Positions 1 through 7,399 of a stretch of DNA of 13,607 nt are shown here, one piece after another. Position 1 is the stretch's first letter. Each line of letters begins with the position of its first letter. The position numbers and the translations under genes were made by a program. Under the pieces are notes generated by a model. That model did no database searches and had not been told where the DNA came from. It saw only the letters and a list, made by a program, of their open reading frames with translations. The DNA comes from Oscillospiraceae bacterium (GTDB taxonomy: Bacteria; Bacillota; Clostridia; Oscillospirales; Ruminococcaceae), in NCBI GenBank assembly GCA_902798675.1, contig CADBXQ010000034.1, positions 1 through 13,607 of the forward strand. The letters are read 5' to 3'.

Positions 1-149
1 CCGCTATCTTGGCAGCGCAGATTTTAGGCGTATACGATGAAGCAATCAGTTCAAAATTGGTTCAAATGAAAAAATCAATGCAAGATAAAATAATTGAAAA
101 AAACAAAAATATATCTCTTTTGGAGGAAAATCATGGAAAAGTTAAATAA
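1..149 (+). CDS. purE: N5-carboxyaminoimidazole ribonucleotide mutase, C-terminal end (partial)
   Basis: This is the last 48 codons of a gene that begins before the window. The frame opens at base 3 with AILAAQILGVYDEAISSKL and closes at TAA 147-149. It matches the C-terminal helix of class I PurE, where an NAA(I/L)LA-Q-IL segment is followed by a charged helix ending in lysines. PurE moves the carboxyl group of N5-CAIR to carbon 4 to give CAIR, the substrate of PurC, which follows directly. The last 17 bases overlap the start of purC, and purC's Shine-Dalgarno sequence lies inside this reading frame, so the two genes are probably translationally coupled. The catalytic residues lie upstream of the window and cannot be checked. 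The assignment rests on the short tail plus its position next to purC. Confidence 0.82.
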   Translation, partial: AILAAQILGVYDEAISSKLVQMKKSMQDKIIEKNKNISLLEENHGKVK

Positions 150-843
150 ATTATATGAAGGCAAGGCGAAAGAAGTCTATGAAACAAGTGATCCAAACTG
201 TTTGATCGTTTCATATAAAGATGACGCAACAGCTTTTAATGGAGAAAAAAAGGGAAGGATTTCAGGGAAAGGAGCAATAAATAACCAACTGACAAATCAT
301 TTTATGCAAATGCTCGAAAAAAATGATATACCAACGCATTTTGTTGACGAAATTTCAAAAAATGAAACTTTGGTTAAAAAAGTCAAAATAATCCCACTTG
401 AAGTTATTGTCAGAAATCTTGCAGCAGGCTCATTTTCAAAAAAATATGGCGTTGAAGAAGGGACAAAACTTAAAAAGCCCTCCCTGGAATTTTCCCTGAA
501 AAACGACGATTTGGGCGACCCACTTATCAACACATACCACATATTGTCTATTGGGCTTGCAACTCAACTTGAAGTTGAAACGATTGAAAAATATGCTTTC
601 AAAATCAACTCGCTTTTAAGAGAATATCTTCTGAAATTTGACGTTGAACTTGTTGATTTTAAGCTTGAATTTGGAAAAACGCCTGACGGAAAAATTATTT
701 TAGCAGACGAAATATCCCCAGACACATGCCGCTTTTGGGACATACACACACATGAAAAGTTGGATAAAGATCGTTTTAGACGGGATTTGGGCGGCGAAAA
801 GGAAGCATATTTTGAAATGTTAAAAAGAATTATTGGTAAATAA
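133..843 (+). CDS. purC: SAICAR synthetase (phosphoribosylaminoimidazole-succinocarboxamide synthase)
   Basis: PurC joins CAIR and aspartate using ATP to make SAICAR, in the cytoplasm. The product is 236 residues, the usual length for bacterial PurC. Visible family motifs are KLYEGKAKEVY (residues 6-16, nucleotide-binding loop), PLEVIVRNLAAGS (88-100, first SAICAR synthetase signature), LVDFKLEFG (173-181, second signature) and DEISPDTCRFWD (192-203). I chose the ATG at 133 because TGGAGG at 121-126 sits at good spacing before it and because family members start at this point. A TTG at 94 in the same frame would add 13 residues unlike the family and has no ribosome binding site. The gene overlaps the end of purE by 17 bases and is followed after 27 bases by purF. 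Confidence 0.97.
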   Translation: MEKLNKLYEGKAKEVYETSDPNCLIVSYKDDATAFNGEKKGRISGKGAINNQLTNHFMQMLEKNDIPTHFVDEISKNETLVKKVKIIPLEVIVRNLAAGSFSKKYGVEEGTKLKKPSLEFSLKNDDLGDPLINTYHILSIGLATQLEVETIEKYAFKINSLLREYLLKFDVELVDFKLEFGKTPDGKIILADEISPDTCRFWDIHTHEKLDKDRFRRDLGGEKEAYFEMLKRIIGK

Positions 844-870
844 AATTATATATAAAGGATAGAAAATATT

Positions 871-2298
871 ATGAATAATTGCATACACGAAGAGTGTGGA
901 GTATTTGGGATATGGTCTCCTAAAAAATCGCTAGATCCCGCAAGAAGCTCATATTTTGCGCTATACGCATTGCAGCACAGAGGCCAGGAAAGCTGCGGAA
1001 TAGCTGTGAATGATCGGGGGGTTATTTCCCATTACCGCGGCATTGGACTTGTTTCCGAAGTCTTCACAGAGCAAAAAATTCAAGCGCTTGGGGAAGGACA
1101 TATGGCGATCGGCCACGTCAGATATTCAACATCCGGAGTTTTGAACCTCTCCAACGCCCAGCCTCTTTGCATCCAACACATAAAAGGGCCTCTGGCTATT
1201 GCGCATAATGGCAATATAACCAACTCATCCGAACTCAGGAAAAAATTTGAATTGGAAGGCGCGATTTTTTACGGAACCAGCGACACAGAGGTGATAGCAT
1301 ATGCGATAACCTCAAACAGGCTCAAAACATCCTGCATAGAAGACGCTGTTAAAGAAACAATGAAAATTTTAAAAGGCTCTTTTAGCATGGTTGTTATGTC
1401 TGCTCAAAAATTGATTGCTGCTCGTGATCCAATCGGATTTCGCCCGCTATGTATGGGGAAAAAAGACGATGGATCAGTGCTGTTTGCGTCGGAAAATTGC
1501 GCATTTTCAACAATAGGAGGGGAATTTGTCAGGGATGTTAAACCTGGTGAGATAATAATTGTCGACCAAGGGGATCTGCGCTCAGACGTTTCGTTGTGTG
1601 GGGAAAAACGTGGGAAATTTTGCGTTTTTGAGTTTGTGTATTTTGCAAGGCCAGACAGCACTATAGACGGCGCAAGCGTGTATGAAGCGCGGTTTAAGGC
1701 TGGGAAATTTCTCGCTCTGGAACATCCTGCAAAAGCTGATGTTGTCATTGGGGTTCCGGATTCTGGAATCATTGCGGCTCGGGGGTTTGCAAGTCAAAGC
1801 AACATTCCTTATTGCGACGGTTTCGTCAAAAATAAATATATCGGGCGAAGTTTTATTCAACCAACGCAAAATATGAGAGAAAATGTTGTTAAAATCAAAC
1901 TAAATGCAATAAAATCAACAGTTAATGGAAAAAGAGTTGTTATGGTTGACGACTCTATTGTTCGAGGGACAACCAGCAAGCGCATTGTTAAAATACTTAG
2001 AGAAGCGGGCGCAAAAGAGGTGCATATGCGAGTTTCGAGCCCCCCATTTAAAAATCCGTGCTATTTTGGAACCGACATAGACAGCCGCGACAATTTGATC
2101 GCCTGCAAAATGTCAATTGATGAAATTGCAGCCCACATAGGCGTTGACAGCTTGGGGTATTTAAGCGTTGAAAGCGTCAAAAAAATTGCAGATTCAAACC
2201 AAACAGACTTTTGCGCTGGTTGTTTTGATGGGAAATATCCCTGCCCGCCTCCGAAAGAGACAAGCAAAAATAAATTTGAACAAAAAATAACAATCTGA
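871..2298 (+). CDS. purF: Amidophosphoribosyltransferase (glutamine PRPP amidotransferase)
   Basis: PurF makes 5-phosphoribosylamine from PRPP and glutamine, the committed step of purine synthesis. The 475-residue protein starts with an 8-residue propeptide ending in HEE. Cleavage would expose Cys9 as the N-terminal nucleophile of the glutaminase domain (about 9-240; motifs LQHRGQES, GHVRYSTSG, AHNGNITN, GTSDTEVI). The phosphoribosyltransferase domain follows, with the PRPP loop VVMVDDSIVRGTT at 356-368. Cys251, Cys397, Cys448 and Cys451 sit where the Bacillus subtilis enzyme binds a [4Fe-4S] cluster, so this is the Fe-S, oxygen-sensitive type rather than the E. coli type. The family is feedback-inhibited by purine nucleotides. 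The start ATG has AAAGGAT upstream at spacing compatible with initiation. purM follows after 63 bases. Confidence 0.97.
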   Translation: MNNCIHEECGVFGIWSPKKSLDPARSSYFALYALQHRGQESCGIAVNDRGVISHYRGIGLVSEVFTEQKIQALGEGHMAIGHVRYSTSGVLNLSNAQPLCIQHIKGPLAIAHNGNITNSSELRKKFELEGAIFYGTSDTEVIAYAITSNRLKTSCIEDAVKETMKILKGSFSMVVMSAQKLIAARDPIGFRPLCMGKKDDGSVLFASENCAFSTIGGEFVRDVKPGEIIIVDQGDLRSDVSLCGEKRGKFCVFEFVYFARPDSTIDGASVYEARFKAGKFLALEHPAKADVVIGVPDSGIIAARGFASQSNIPYCDGFVKNKYIGRSFIQPTQNMRENVVKIKLNAIKSTVNGKRVVMVDDSIVRGTTSKRIVKILREAGAKEVHMRVSSPPFKNPCYFGTDIDSRDNLIACKMSIDEIAAHIGVDSLGYLSVESVKKIADSNQTDFCAGCFDGKYPCPPPKETSKNKFEQKITI

Positions 2299-2361
2299 CG
2301 GGTGGGGATTTAAAAATACGCTTAGTAATATTTAAATCACATTAACACGAAAGGTGAAAAA

Positions 2362-3396
2362 ATGAAAGATTATGAAAACAGCTATAAAGAAGCAGGGGTT
2401 GATATATATGCTGGCTATCGGTCTGTTGAGCTGATCAAAAAATATATATTAAAAACAAAAACGCCTGGTGCTGTTGGCGAAATTGGCGGATTTGGCGGAA
2501 TGTTTGCTCCAGACCTGTCAAAAATTTCAAACCCGGTTTTTGTTTCGGGAACAGACGGGGTTGGAACCAAAATAAAAATCGCGATGATTTTAAACAAACA
2601 TAATACAATTGGTATAGACTGCGTTGCGATGTGTGTAAATGACATTATATGCAGCGGAGCAAAACCTCTATTTTTCCTCGACTATATAGCGTGCGGCAAG
2701 AATTATCCCGAAAAAATTGCTGAAATCGTTTCAGGAATTGCTGAAGGATGCGTCCAAGCGGGCGCGGCTTTGATTGGGGGAGAAACAGCGGAGCACCCCG
2801 GACTTATGTATGAAAACGACTATGATTTGGCTGGCTTTGCGGTTGGAGTGGTTGATAAAAACAAGATTATTTCGAAAAAATCTCAACAACCTGGAGATGT
2901 TTTGATTGCTTTGCCCTCTTCTGGGGTCCATTCAAACGGTTTTTCGCTGGTTCGGAAGGTTTTTGACGTTGAAAATTCAGACCTTGAGAGCGATTTTGGA
3001 GTTTTGGCAAAAAGTTTGGGCGAAACCCTCCTCAAGCCGACAAGGATATACGTTGGGCCGGTTTTGGCTCTTTTGGAAAAAGTAAACGTTAAATCTGTTT
3101 GCCACATCACCGGCGGCGGATTTTATGAAAATATACCTCGAAGCTTGTCTGAAAATCTTTGCGCCAAAATATTTAGTTCCGGCTTAAAAATTCCTCGCAT
3201 TTTCGAATTAATAATGGACAAAGGGAAAATTTCCAAAAAAGACATGTTTAGCACATTTAACATGGGAGTTGGCATGATGTGCGCCGTTTCGAGAGATGAA
3301 GCCGACAAAGCTATTGAAATTTTAAAGGCAAACCAAGTGGACGCATATGTTGCAGGAGAGCTTCAGCGGGGGGAAAAGGGTGTTGAAATAATTTGA
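2362..3396 (+). CDS. purM: AIR synthetase (phosphoribosylformylglycinamidine cyclo-ligase)
   Basis: PurM closes the imidazole ring: FGAM + ATP gives AIR. The product is 344 residues, the normal size. Characteristic segments are GTDGVGTK (63-70, the conserved Asp and glycine loop involved in nucleotide and metal binding), an MCVNDI segment near residue 90, GGETAEHPG (139-147) and VHSNGFSL further on, all in PurM/PurL superfamily order. The ATG is preceded by AAAGGTG at 2350-2356, a good ribosome binding site. The substrate FGAM must come from purL-type genes that are not visible here. purN begins 45 bases after the stop. Confidence 0.97.
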   Translation: MKDYENSYKEAGVDIYAGYRSVELIKKYILKTKTPGAVGEIGGFGGMFAPDLSKISNPVFVSGTDGVGTKIKIAMILNKHNTIGIDCVAMCVNDIICSGAKPLFFLDYIACGKNYPEKIAEIVSGIAEGCVQAGAALIGGETAEHPGLMYENDYDLAGFAVGVVDKNKIISKKSQQPGDVLIALPSSGVHSNGFSLVRKVFDVENSDLESDFGVLAKSLGETLLKPTRIYVGPVLALLEKVNVKSVCHITGGGFYENIPRSLSENLCAKIFSSGLKIPRIFELIMDKGKISKKDMFSTFNMGVGMMCAVSRDEADKAIEILKANQVDAYVAGELQRGEKGVEII

Positions 3397-3430
3397 CTCT
3401 TTTTGGTTTTTATTGAATTATTTACTAATT

Positions 3431-3444
3431 GGGGGTATATTTTG
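3431..3444 (+). promoter_or_regulatory. Weak ribosome binding site and TTG start of purN
   Basis: A run of five G at 3431-3435 sits 6 bases before the TTG at 3442. It can only pair partly with the anti-Shine-Dalgarno sequence, and the start codon is a weak one, so PurN may be made at a lower level than its operon partners. This site decides the start, because no ATG or GTG lies nearby in frame. Confidence 0.55.
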
Positions 3445-4068
3445 AAAAAAATAGCAGTTTTAGTTTCGGGCTCGGGGACAAATTTGGCAGCACTAATCGG
3501 GGCGTGTGAAAATAATACGATTAAAGATGGAAAAATTTCTCTTGTTTTGTCTTCAAATCCAAATGCATACGCACTGCAGCGAGCAAAGCTTGCAAACATT
3601 AAAACAAAAACAGTTGATCGACAGAGTTTCCAAAACTCGCGTGATTTTAACAAAAAATTACTGGAAGTATTGAAAGAAGAAAACCCGGATCTTGTTGTTT
3701 TAGCAGGGTTTATGTGTATTTTGGAGGCTGAAGTGACTCGATATTTCAAAAATAAAATGATCAATGTTCATCCCTCGCTCATCCCGGCATTTTGCGGAAA
3801 AGGTTTTTATGGCCTGCGCGTCCACGAAGCCGCATTGAAACGGGGAGTTAAGCTGGCGGGAGCAACAGTCCATTTTGTCAATGAAGTTGCTGATGGCGGG
3901 CCGATAATAATGCAAAAATGCGTCGCTGTCCGTCCAGACGACACTCCAAGGTCACTTCAAAAGAGGGTTATGCAAGAAGCTGAGTGGGTTATTTTGCCGG
4001 AAGTTGTTTCGTTAATTTGTTCTGAAAAAATTAAAATAAAAAATAATATTACATATATAGAGGTATAA
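3442..4068 (+). CDS. purN: Phosphoribosylglycinamide (GAR) formyltransferase, TTG start
   Basis: PurN transfers a formyl group from 10-formyltetrahydrofolate to GAR. The 208-residue product begins KKIAVLVSGSGTNL after the initiator, the family's phosphate-binding start. The catalytic set is present: Asn108 and His110 in INVHPSLIPAF, and Asp151 in VNEVADGG, equivalent to Asn106, His108 and Asp144 of the E. coli enzyme. His144 is also conserved. The start is inferred as TTG 3442-3444 because homology begins exactly there and a G-rich stretch at 3431-3435 lies 6 bases upstream. An in-frame TTG at 3403 would add 13 residues with no family likeness. The stop is separated by one base from the next gene, suggesting coupled translation. 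Confidence 0.95.
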   Translation: MKKIAVLVSGSGTNLAALIGACENNTIKDGKISLVLSSNPNAYALQRAKLANIKTKTVDRQSFQNSRDFNKKLLEVLKEENPDLVVLAGFMCILEAEVTRYFKNKMINVHPSLIPAFCGKGFYGLRVHEAALKRGVKLAGATVHFVNEVADGGPIIMQKCVAVRPDDTPRSLQKRVMQEAEWVILPEVVSLICSEKIKIKNNITYIEV

Positions 4069-4069
4069 A

Positions 4070-4798
4070 ATGGAAAATGCAAATGAAATTCTCGAAAAAA
4101 ACAGCTACCCAGGTCGTGGGATAATAATCGGTTTGGACGAAAAAGGCGAGAACGCTGTCATTGTCTACTTTATAATGGGAAGAAGCGAAAATTCTCGAAA
4201 CAGGATATTTATTTTAGACGGTGATGATGTTAAAACGAAAGCTTTCGAAGAAAATCGATTGAAAGACCCCAGCTTGATCATATACATGCCGGTTAAGGTT
4301 TTGGACAAAAAAACTATAGTTACAAATGGAGACCAAACTCAAACAATTTTTGACGCTTTGCAGGATGGAAAAGGTTTTGAGCAAGCCCTCAGAACAAGGA
4401 CTTTTGAGCCCGACGCGCCAAATTTCACTCCAAGAATTTCAGGAATTGTTGAAATATTTAATAAAACAGCCGAATATAAGCTATCAATAATAAAATCTTT
4501 AAACCAAGAAGGAAATTCAACTCAAAGATTTTTCTATGAATATCCTGAGCCAACGCCTGGCCAGGGCCACTTTATCCACACCTACATGCGCGACCAAAAT
4601 CCCCTTCCAAGTTTTTGCGGCGAACCGCATTTAGTGAAAATATCCGGAAATATAGAAAATTTTAGTGATAATATATGGAAATCCATGAATGATGACAACA
4701 AAATTAGTCTATTTTCACGTTTTATCAACATAAAAACTGGAGAAACCAAAACGCGAATAATAAATAAAAATCAGCAAAAAGGAGCAGAGAAATCGTGA
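4070..4798 (+). CDS. purO: IMP cyclohydrolase, PurO-type (standalone)
   Basis: This 242-residue protein resembles the PurO/IMP_cyclohyd family first known from archaea, which closes FAICAR to IMP, the last step of the pathway. Family-like features are YPGRGIIIG near the N-terminus (13-21), GRSENSRNR (37-45, the GRS-x-SRNR type arginine motif), and a glycine/histidine-rich stretch at 161-186 containing PTPGQGHFIHTYM and FCGEP. It is longer than archaeal PurO (about 200 residues), as expected for the clostridial branch. It shows no likeness to the N-terminal IMP cyclohydrolase domain of bifunctional PurH. It starts one base after purN with AGAGG upstream, and its TGA overlaps the GTG start of the formyltransferase gene by four bases, which fits two enzymes handling consecutive steps. 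Family call from motifs and context; symbol used by analogy. Confidence 0.87.
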   Translation: MENANEILEKNSYPGRGIIIGLDEKGENAVIVYFIMGRSENSRNRIFILDGDDVKTKAFEENRLKDPSLIIYMPVKVLDKKTIVTNGDQTQTIFDALQDGKGFEQALRTRTFEPDAPNFTPRISGIVEIFNKTAEYKLSIIKSLNQEGNSTQRFFYEYPEPTPGQGHFIHTYMRDQNPLPSFCGEPHLVKISGNIENFSDNIWKSMNDDNKISLFSRFINIKTGETKTRIINKNQQKGAEKS

Positions 4799-5973
4799 AA
4801 GAATTTAAACTAAAATATGGATGCAATCCAAATCAAGCGCCAGCCAGGGTTTATATGAAAGGCTCTCAGGATCTTCCGATTCAAATTTTAAACGGAAATC
4901 CGGGTTATATAAACCTTTTGGACGCTTTGAACGGTTGGCAGTTGGTTTTTGAGCTAAAACAAGCGACAAATTTTCCAGCTGCGACTTCATTCAAGCATGT
5001 TAGTCCGGCGGGCGCTGCAATTGGAACTCCTATGTCAAAGGTGCTGCAAAAAGTTTGCTATGTTGAAGATTTAAACTTGGATTCGAAAATAGCTATAGCA
5101 TACGCCAAAGCAAGAGGAGCGGACAGGATGTCTTCATATGGGGATTGGGTGGCTCTGTCCGATGTGTGTGATGTTCAAACTGCAACTTTGCTCAAAAGGG
5201 AGGTTTCAGACGGAATAATTGCCCCGGGATATGATGAACAAGCGTTAAATATATTAAAAACCAAGAAAAATGGCAAATATAACATAATTAAAATAGACAA
5301 GTCATATATTCCTGATCCCATAGAATCCAAAGAAGTTTTTGGCATAACTTTTGAACAAAAAAGGAATAATTTGAAAATAACAACCGACTCTCTAAAAAAT
5401 ATCGTCACTGTGCGTCAAGATATTCCGGAAGGAGCCAAACTGGACCTAATCATTTCGATGATCACCCTTAAATATACGCAATCCAACTCGGTTTGTTATG
5501 TTAAAGACGGGATGGCCATTGGCATCGGAGCAGGACAGCAATCCCGCATACATTGCACACGTTTAGCAGGGAACAAAGCGGATATATTCTGGCTTCGGCA
5601 GTACCCAAAAGTCCTCAATCTTCCGTTTTTAGAGGGCGTCACAAGGGCTCAAAGAGACAACGCCATAGACGTTTATTTATCCGAACATGATTTTGACTTT
5701 TCTAAAAAAGGTGACTGGAACAAACTATTTTCGTCTGAGCCTGAAATTTTAACTGATTTTGAAAAAAAATCCTGGATTTTGAAACAATCAGACGTCTGCC
5801 TGGGGTCGGACGCTTTCTTTCCGTTTGATGATAATATAAAAAGAGCTGTGAAATCCGGCGTTAAATATGTCTGTCAGCCAGGGGGCTCGATCAGGGATGA
5901 AGACGTTATTAGGGCATGTGATAAATATTCGATGGTTATGGCATTTACAAATTCTCGCTTATTTCACCACTAA
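4795..5973 (+). CDS. purH: AICAR formyltransferase, standalone (lacks the IMP cyclohydrolase domain)
   Basis: This enzyme formylates AICAR to FAICAR with 10-formyltetrahydrofolate. In most bacteria the activity is the C-terminal part of bifunctional PurH (about 510-530 residues). Here the 392-residue protein begins directly in formyltransferase sequence (FKLKYGCNPNQ) and has no cyclohydrolase domain, which is supplied by the preceding gene. Lys67-His68 in TSFKHVSPAGAA match the catalytic Lys-His pair of the family. Other conserved blocks are GADRMSSYGDW, GIGAGQQSRIHC, SDAFFPFDD and the C-terminal QPGGSIRDEDVI. The GTG start overlaps the upstream TGA (GTGA, 4795-4798) and has AAAGGAG at 4778-4784 as ribosome binding site. 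Translation is likely coupled to the cyclohydrolase. Archaeal PurP, the ATP-dependent alternative, is unrelated. Confidence 0.95.
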   Translation: MKEFKLKYGCNPNQAPARVYMKGSQDLPIQILNGNPGYINLLDALNGWQLVFELKQATNFPAATSFKHVSPAGAAIGTPMSKVLQKVCYVEDLNLDSKIAIAYAKARGADRMSSYGDWVALSDVCDVQTATLLKREVSDGIIAPGYDEQALNILKTKKNGKYNIIKIDKSYIPDPIESKEVFGITFEQKRNNLKITTDSLKNIVTVRQDIPEGAKLDLIISMITLKYTQSNSVCYVKDGMAIGIGAGQQSRIHCTRLAGNKADIFWLRQYPKVLNLPFLEGVTRAQRDNAIDVYLSEHDFDFSKKGDWNKLFSSEPEILTDFEKKSWILKQSDVCLGSDAFFPFDDNIKRAVKSGVKYVCQPGGSIRDEDVIRACDKYSMVMAFTNSRLFHH

Positions 5974-6012
5974 ATGCGTGAAAAATAATTACTTAAAAGG
6001 TGGGTTTAGTTT

Positions 6013-7290
6013 ATGAAAATATTGGTTATTGGCCGAGGCGGCAGGGAGCATGCTATAATATGCGCTCTAAAAAAATCACCCCGAGTTGAAAAAATATATT
6101 GCGCTCCTGGAAATGGCGGCATATCGTGTGATGCGATAAATGTCCCAATAGACGAGATGGATAAGGAAAAAATGCGGCGCTTTGCAAAAAATGAAAGAAT
6201 AGATTTTGCTGTTGTTGCTCCGGATAATCCTTTGGCTGAAGGAATGGTTGATTTTTTGGAATCTGGAGGGATCCCTTGCTTTGGGCCAACTAAAAAAGCT
6301 GCTCAAATTGAATCCAGCAAAATCTTTGCAAAAAAATTGATGGAGAAATATAACATCCCCACAGCGGCCTATCAAGCCTTTGACGACGCAAAAACAGCAA
6401 TAGAATACTTGAAACATCAAAAAAAATATCCGGCCGTTATCAAAGCAGATGGCCTCGCTCTGGGGAAAGGGGTTATTATTGCGGATGATTTCGAAAAAGC
6501 TTCGCAGGCTGTCTCGGACATGATTTTAAATCAAAAATTCGGTTCAAGCGGGAAAAAAATTGTTATTGAAGAGTTTTTAACTGGCCCGGAAATATCGGTT
6601 TTGTGCCTAACAGATGGAAAAACCATCAAACCTATGCTCTCTTCGATGGACCACAAACGCGCTTTCGACTCCGACATCGGCCCAAACACAGGAGGAATGG
6701 GCGCAATCGCTCCAAACCCTGCATATAGCGCGGAAGTTGCGAAGGAATGTATGGAAAAAATATTTATTCCAACAATAAAAGCCATGGAAAGCGAGGGTTG
6801 CGCGTTCAGTGGATGTTTATATTTTGGCTTGATGCTGACCCCAAACGGCCCAAAAGTGATTGAATATAACTGTCGATTTGGCGACCCTGAAACTCAAGCT
6901 GTCCTGCCGCTTCTTGAAACCGATTTGCTGGAAATCATGCAAGCGATCAAAATCAAACGACTTGAGGATGTTGAGGTTAGATTTTCAAAAAAACACTCAG
7001 CGTGTGTTATAATAGCTTCGCAAGGATATCCAAAGTCATATTCAAAAGGGTTTTTAATCAGCGGACTTGATGAAAATGGCCAGTTAAATGGCGCTAAAAT
7101 ATATCACGCTGGAACCACCCTTGAAAATGGTCAATTCAAAACGTCTGGCGGGCGAGTTCTTGGCATATCAACAACCGCTGACAGCTTAGAAGAAGCGATA
7201 GACCTTGCATATGACGCAGCGTATAAAATCCGATTCCAGGGCTCTTGGTTTCGCAAAGACATCGGAAAAAAAGCGCTGGAATTTAGCTGA
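6013..7290 (+). CDS. purD: GAR synthetase (phosphoribosylamine-glycine ligase)
   Basis: PurD ligates glycine to phosphoribosylamine with ATP, the second pathway step. The 425-residue protein shows the N-terminal Rossmann-like loop IGRGGREHA (6-14), then the ATP-grasp domain with IKADGLALGKGV (143-154), DHKRAFDSDIGPNTGGMGA (213-231) and the metal-binding EYNCRFGDPETQ (284-295), and a normal C-terminal domain. The length is standard. The ATG has AAAAGGTGGG at 5996-6005 as ribosome binding site. It lies 39 bases after purH and is the last gene of the purine operon, followed by a hairpin terminator and a convergent protease gene. Confidence 0.97.
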   Translation: MKILVIGRGGREHAIICALKKSPRVEKIYCAPGNGGISCDAINVPIDEMDKEKMRRFAKNERIDFAVVAPDNPLAEGMVDFLESGGIPCFGPTKKAAQIESSKIFAKKLMEKYNIPTAAYQAFDDAKTAIEYLKHQKKYPAVIKADGLALGKGVIIADDFEKASQAVSDMILNQKFGSSGKKIVIEEFLTGPEISVLCLTDGKTIKPMLSSMDHKRAFDSDIGPNTGGMGAIAPNPAYSAEVAKECMEKIFIPTIKAMESEGCAFSGCLYFGLMLTPNGPKVIEYNCRFGDPETQAVLPLLETDLLEIMQAIKIKRLEDVEVRFSKKHSACVIIASQGYPKSYSKGFLISGLDENGQLNGAKIYHAGTTLENGQFKTSGGRVLGISTTADSLEEAIDLAYDAAYKIRFQGSWFRKDIGKKALEFS

Positions 7291-7300
7291 CTTAACCCAT

Positions 7301-7347
7301 AAAAAATAGTGTCACACGGTTATTACTAAACGTGTGACATATATTTT
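7301..7347. terminator. Hairpin terminator shared by purD (+) and htrA (-)
   Basis: TGTCACACG at 7310-7318 is perfectly repeated in inverted form at 7331-7339 (CGTGTGACA), leaving a 12-base loop. Read on the minus strand the stem is followed within a few bases by a run of six T (complement of A 7301-7306), a good intrinsic terminator for htrA. Read on the plus strand it is followed by TATATTTTA, a weaker T-rich tail, suitable for purD. The convergent arrangement supports a bidirectional terminator. Confidence 0.82.
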
Positions 7348-7399
7348 AGGATTTTGCGTCTTTTAGAGTGACTTCAATTGTTATTGTTTCGCCGCTATA
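7346..7399 (-). pseudogene. Out-of-frame remnant of the HtrA PDZ C-terminus
   Basis: On the minus strand, overlapping and running past the htrA stop, another frame reads YSGETITIEVTLKDAKS and then TAA (7346-7348). This looks like the closing part of a bacterial HtrA PDZ domain, where a (Y/K)xxGxTVTIxV strand ends the protein. It is not in frame with the htrA reading frame, which stops at 7395-7397. It is most simply the original 3' end of the gene, left behind by an out-of-frame deletion. It ends 6 bases before the terminator stem, where a genuine gene end would be expected. The match is by family pattern only. Confidence 0.65.

Noticed and set aside
94..132. Upstream TTG start for purC
   Set aside because: It adds residues unlike PurC, lacks a ribosome binding site, and the ATG at 133 has GGAGG at good spacing.
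2307..2338. Inverted repeat GATTTAAA / TTTAAATC between purF and purM, a possible attenuator or processing site
   Set aside because: The 8-bp stem is nearly all A and T with a 16-base loop and has no T tract after it. It is likely chance in AT-rich DNA and too weak to call a terminator.
3363..3764. Open frame of 133 codons on the minus strand across the start of purN
   Set aside because: It is antisense to clearly conserved purN and purM sequence, has no ribosome binding site, and its protein resembles no family I know.
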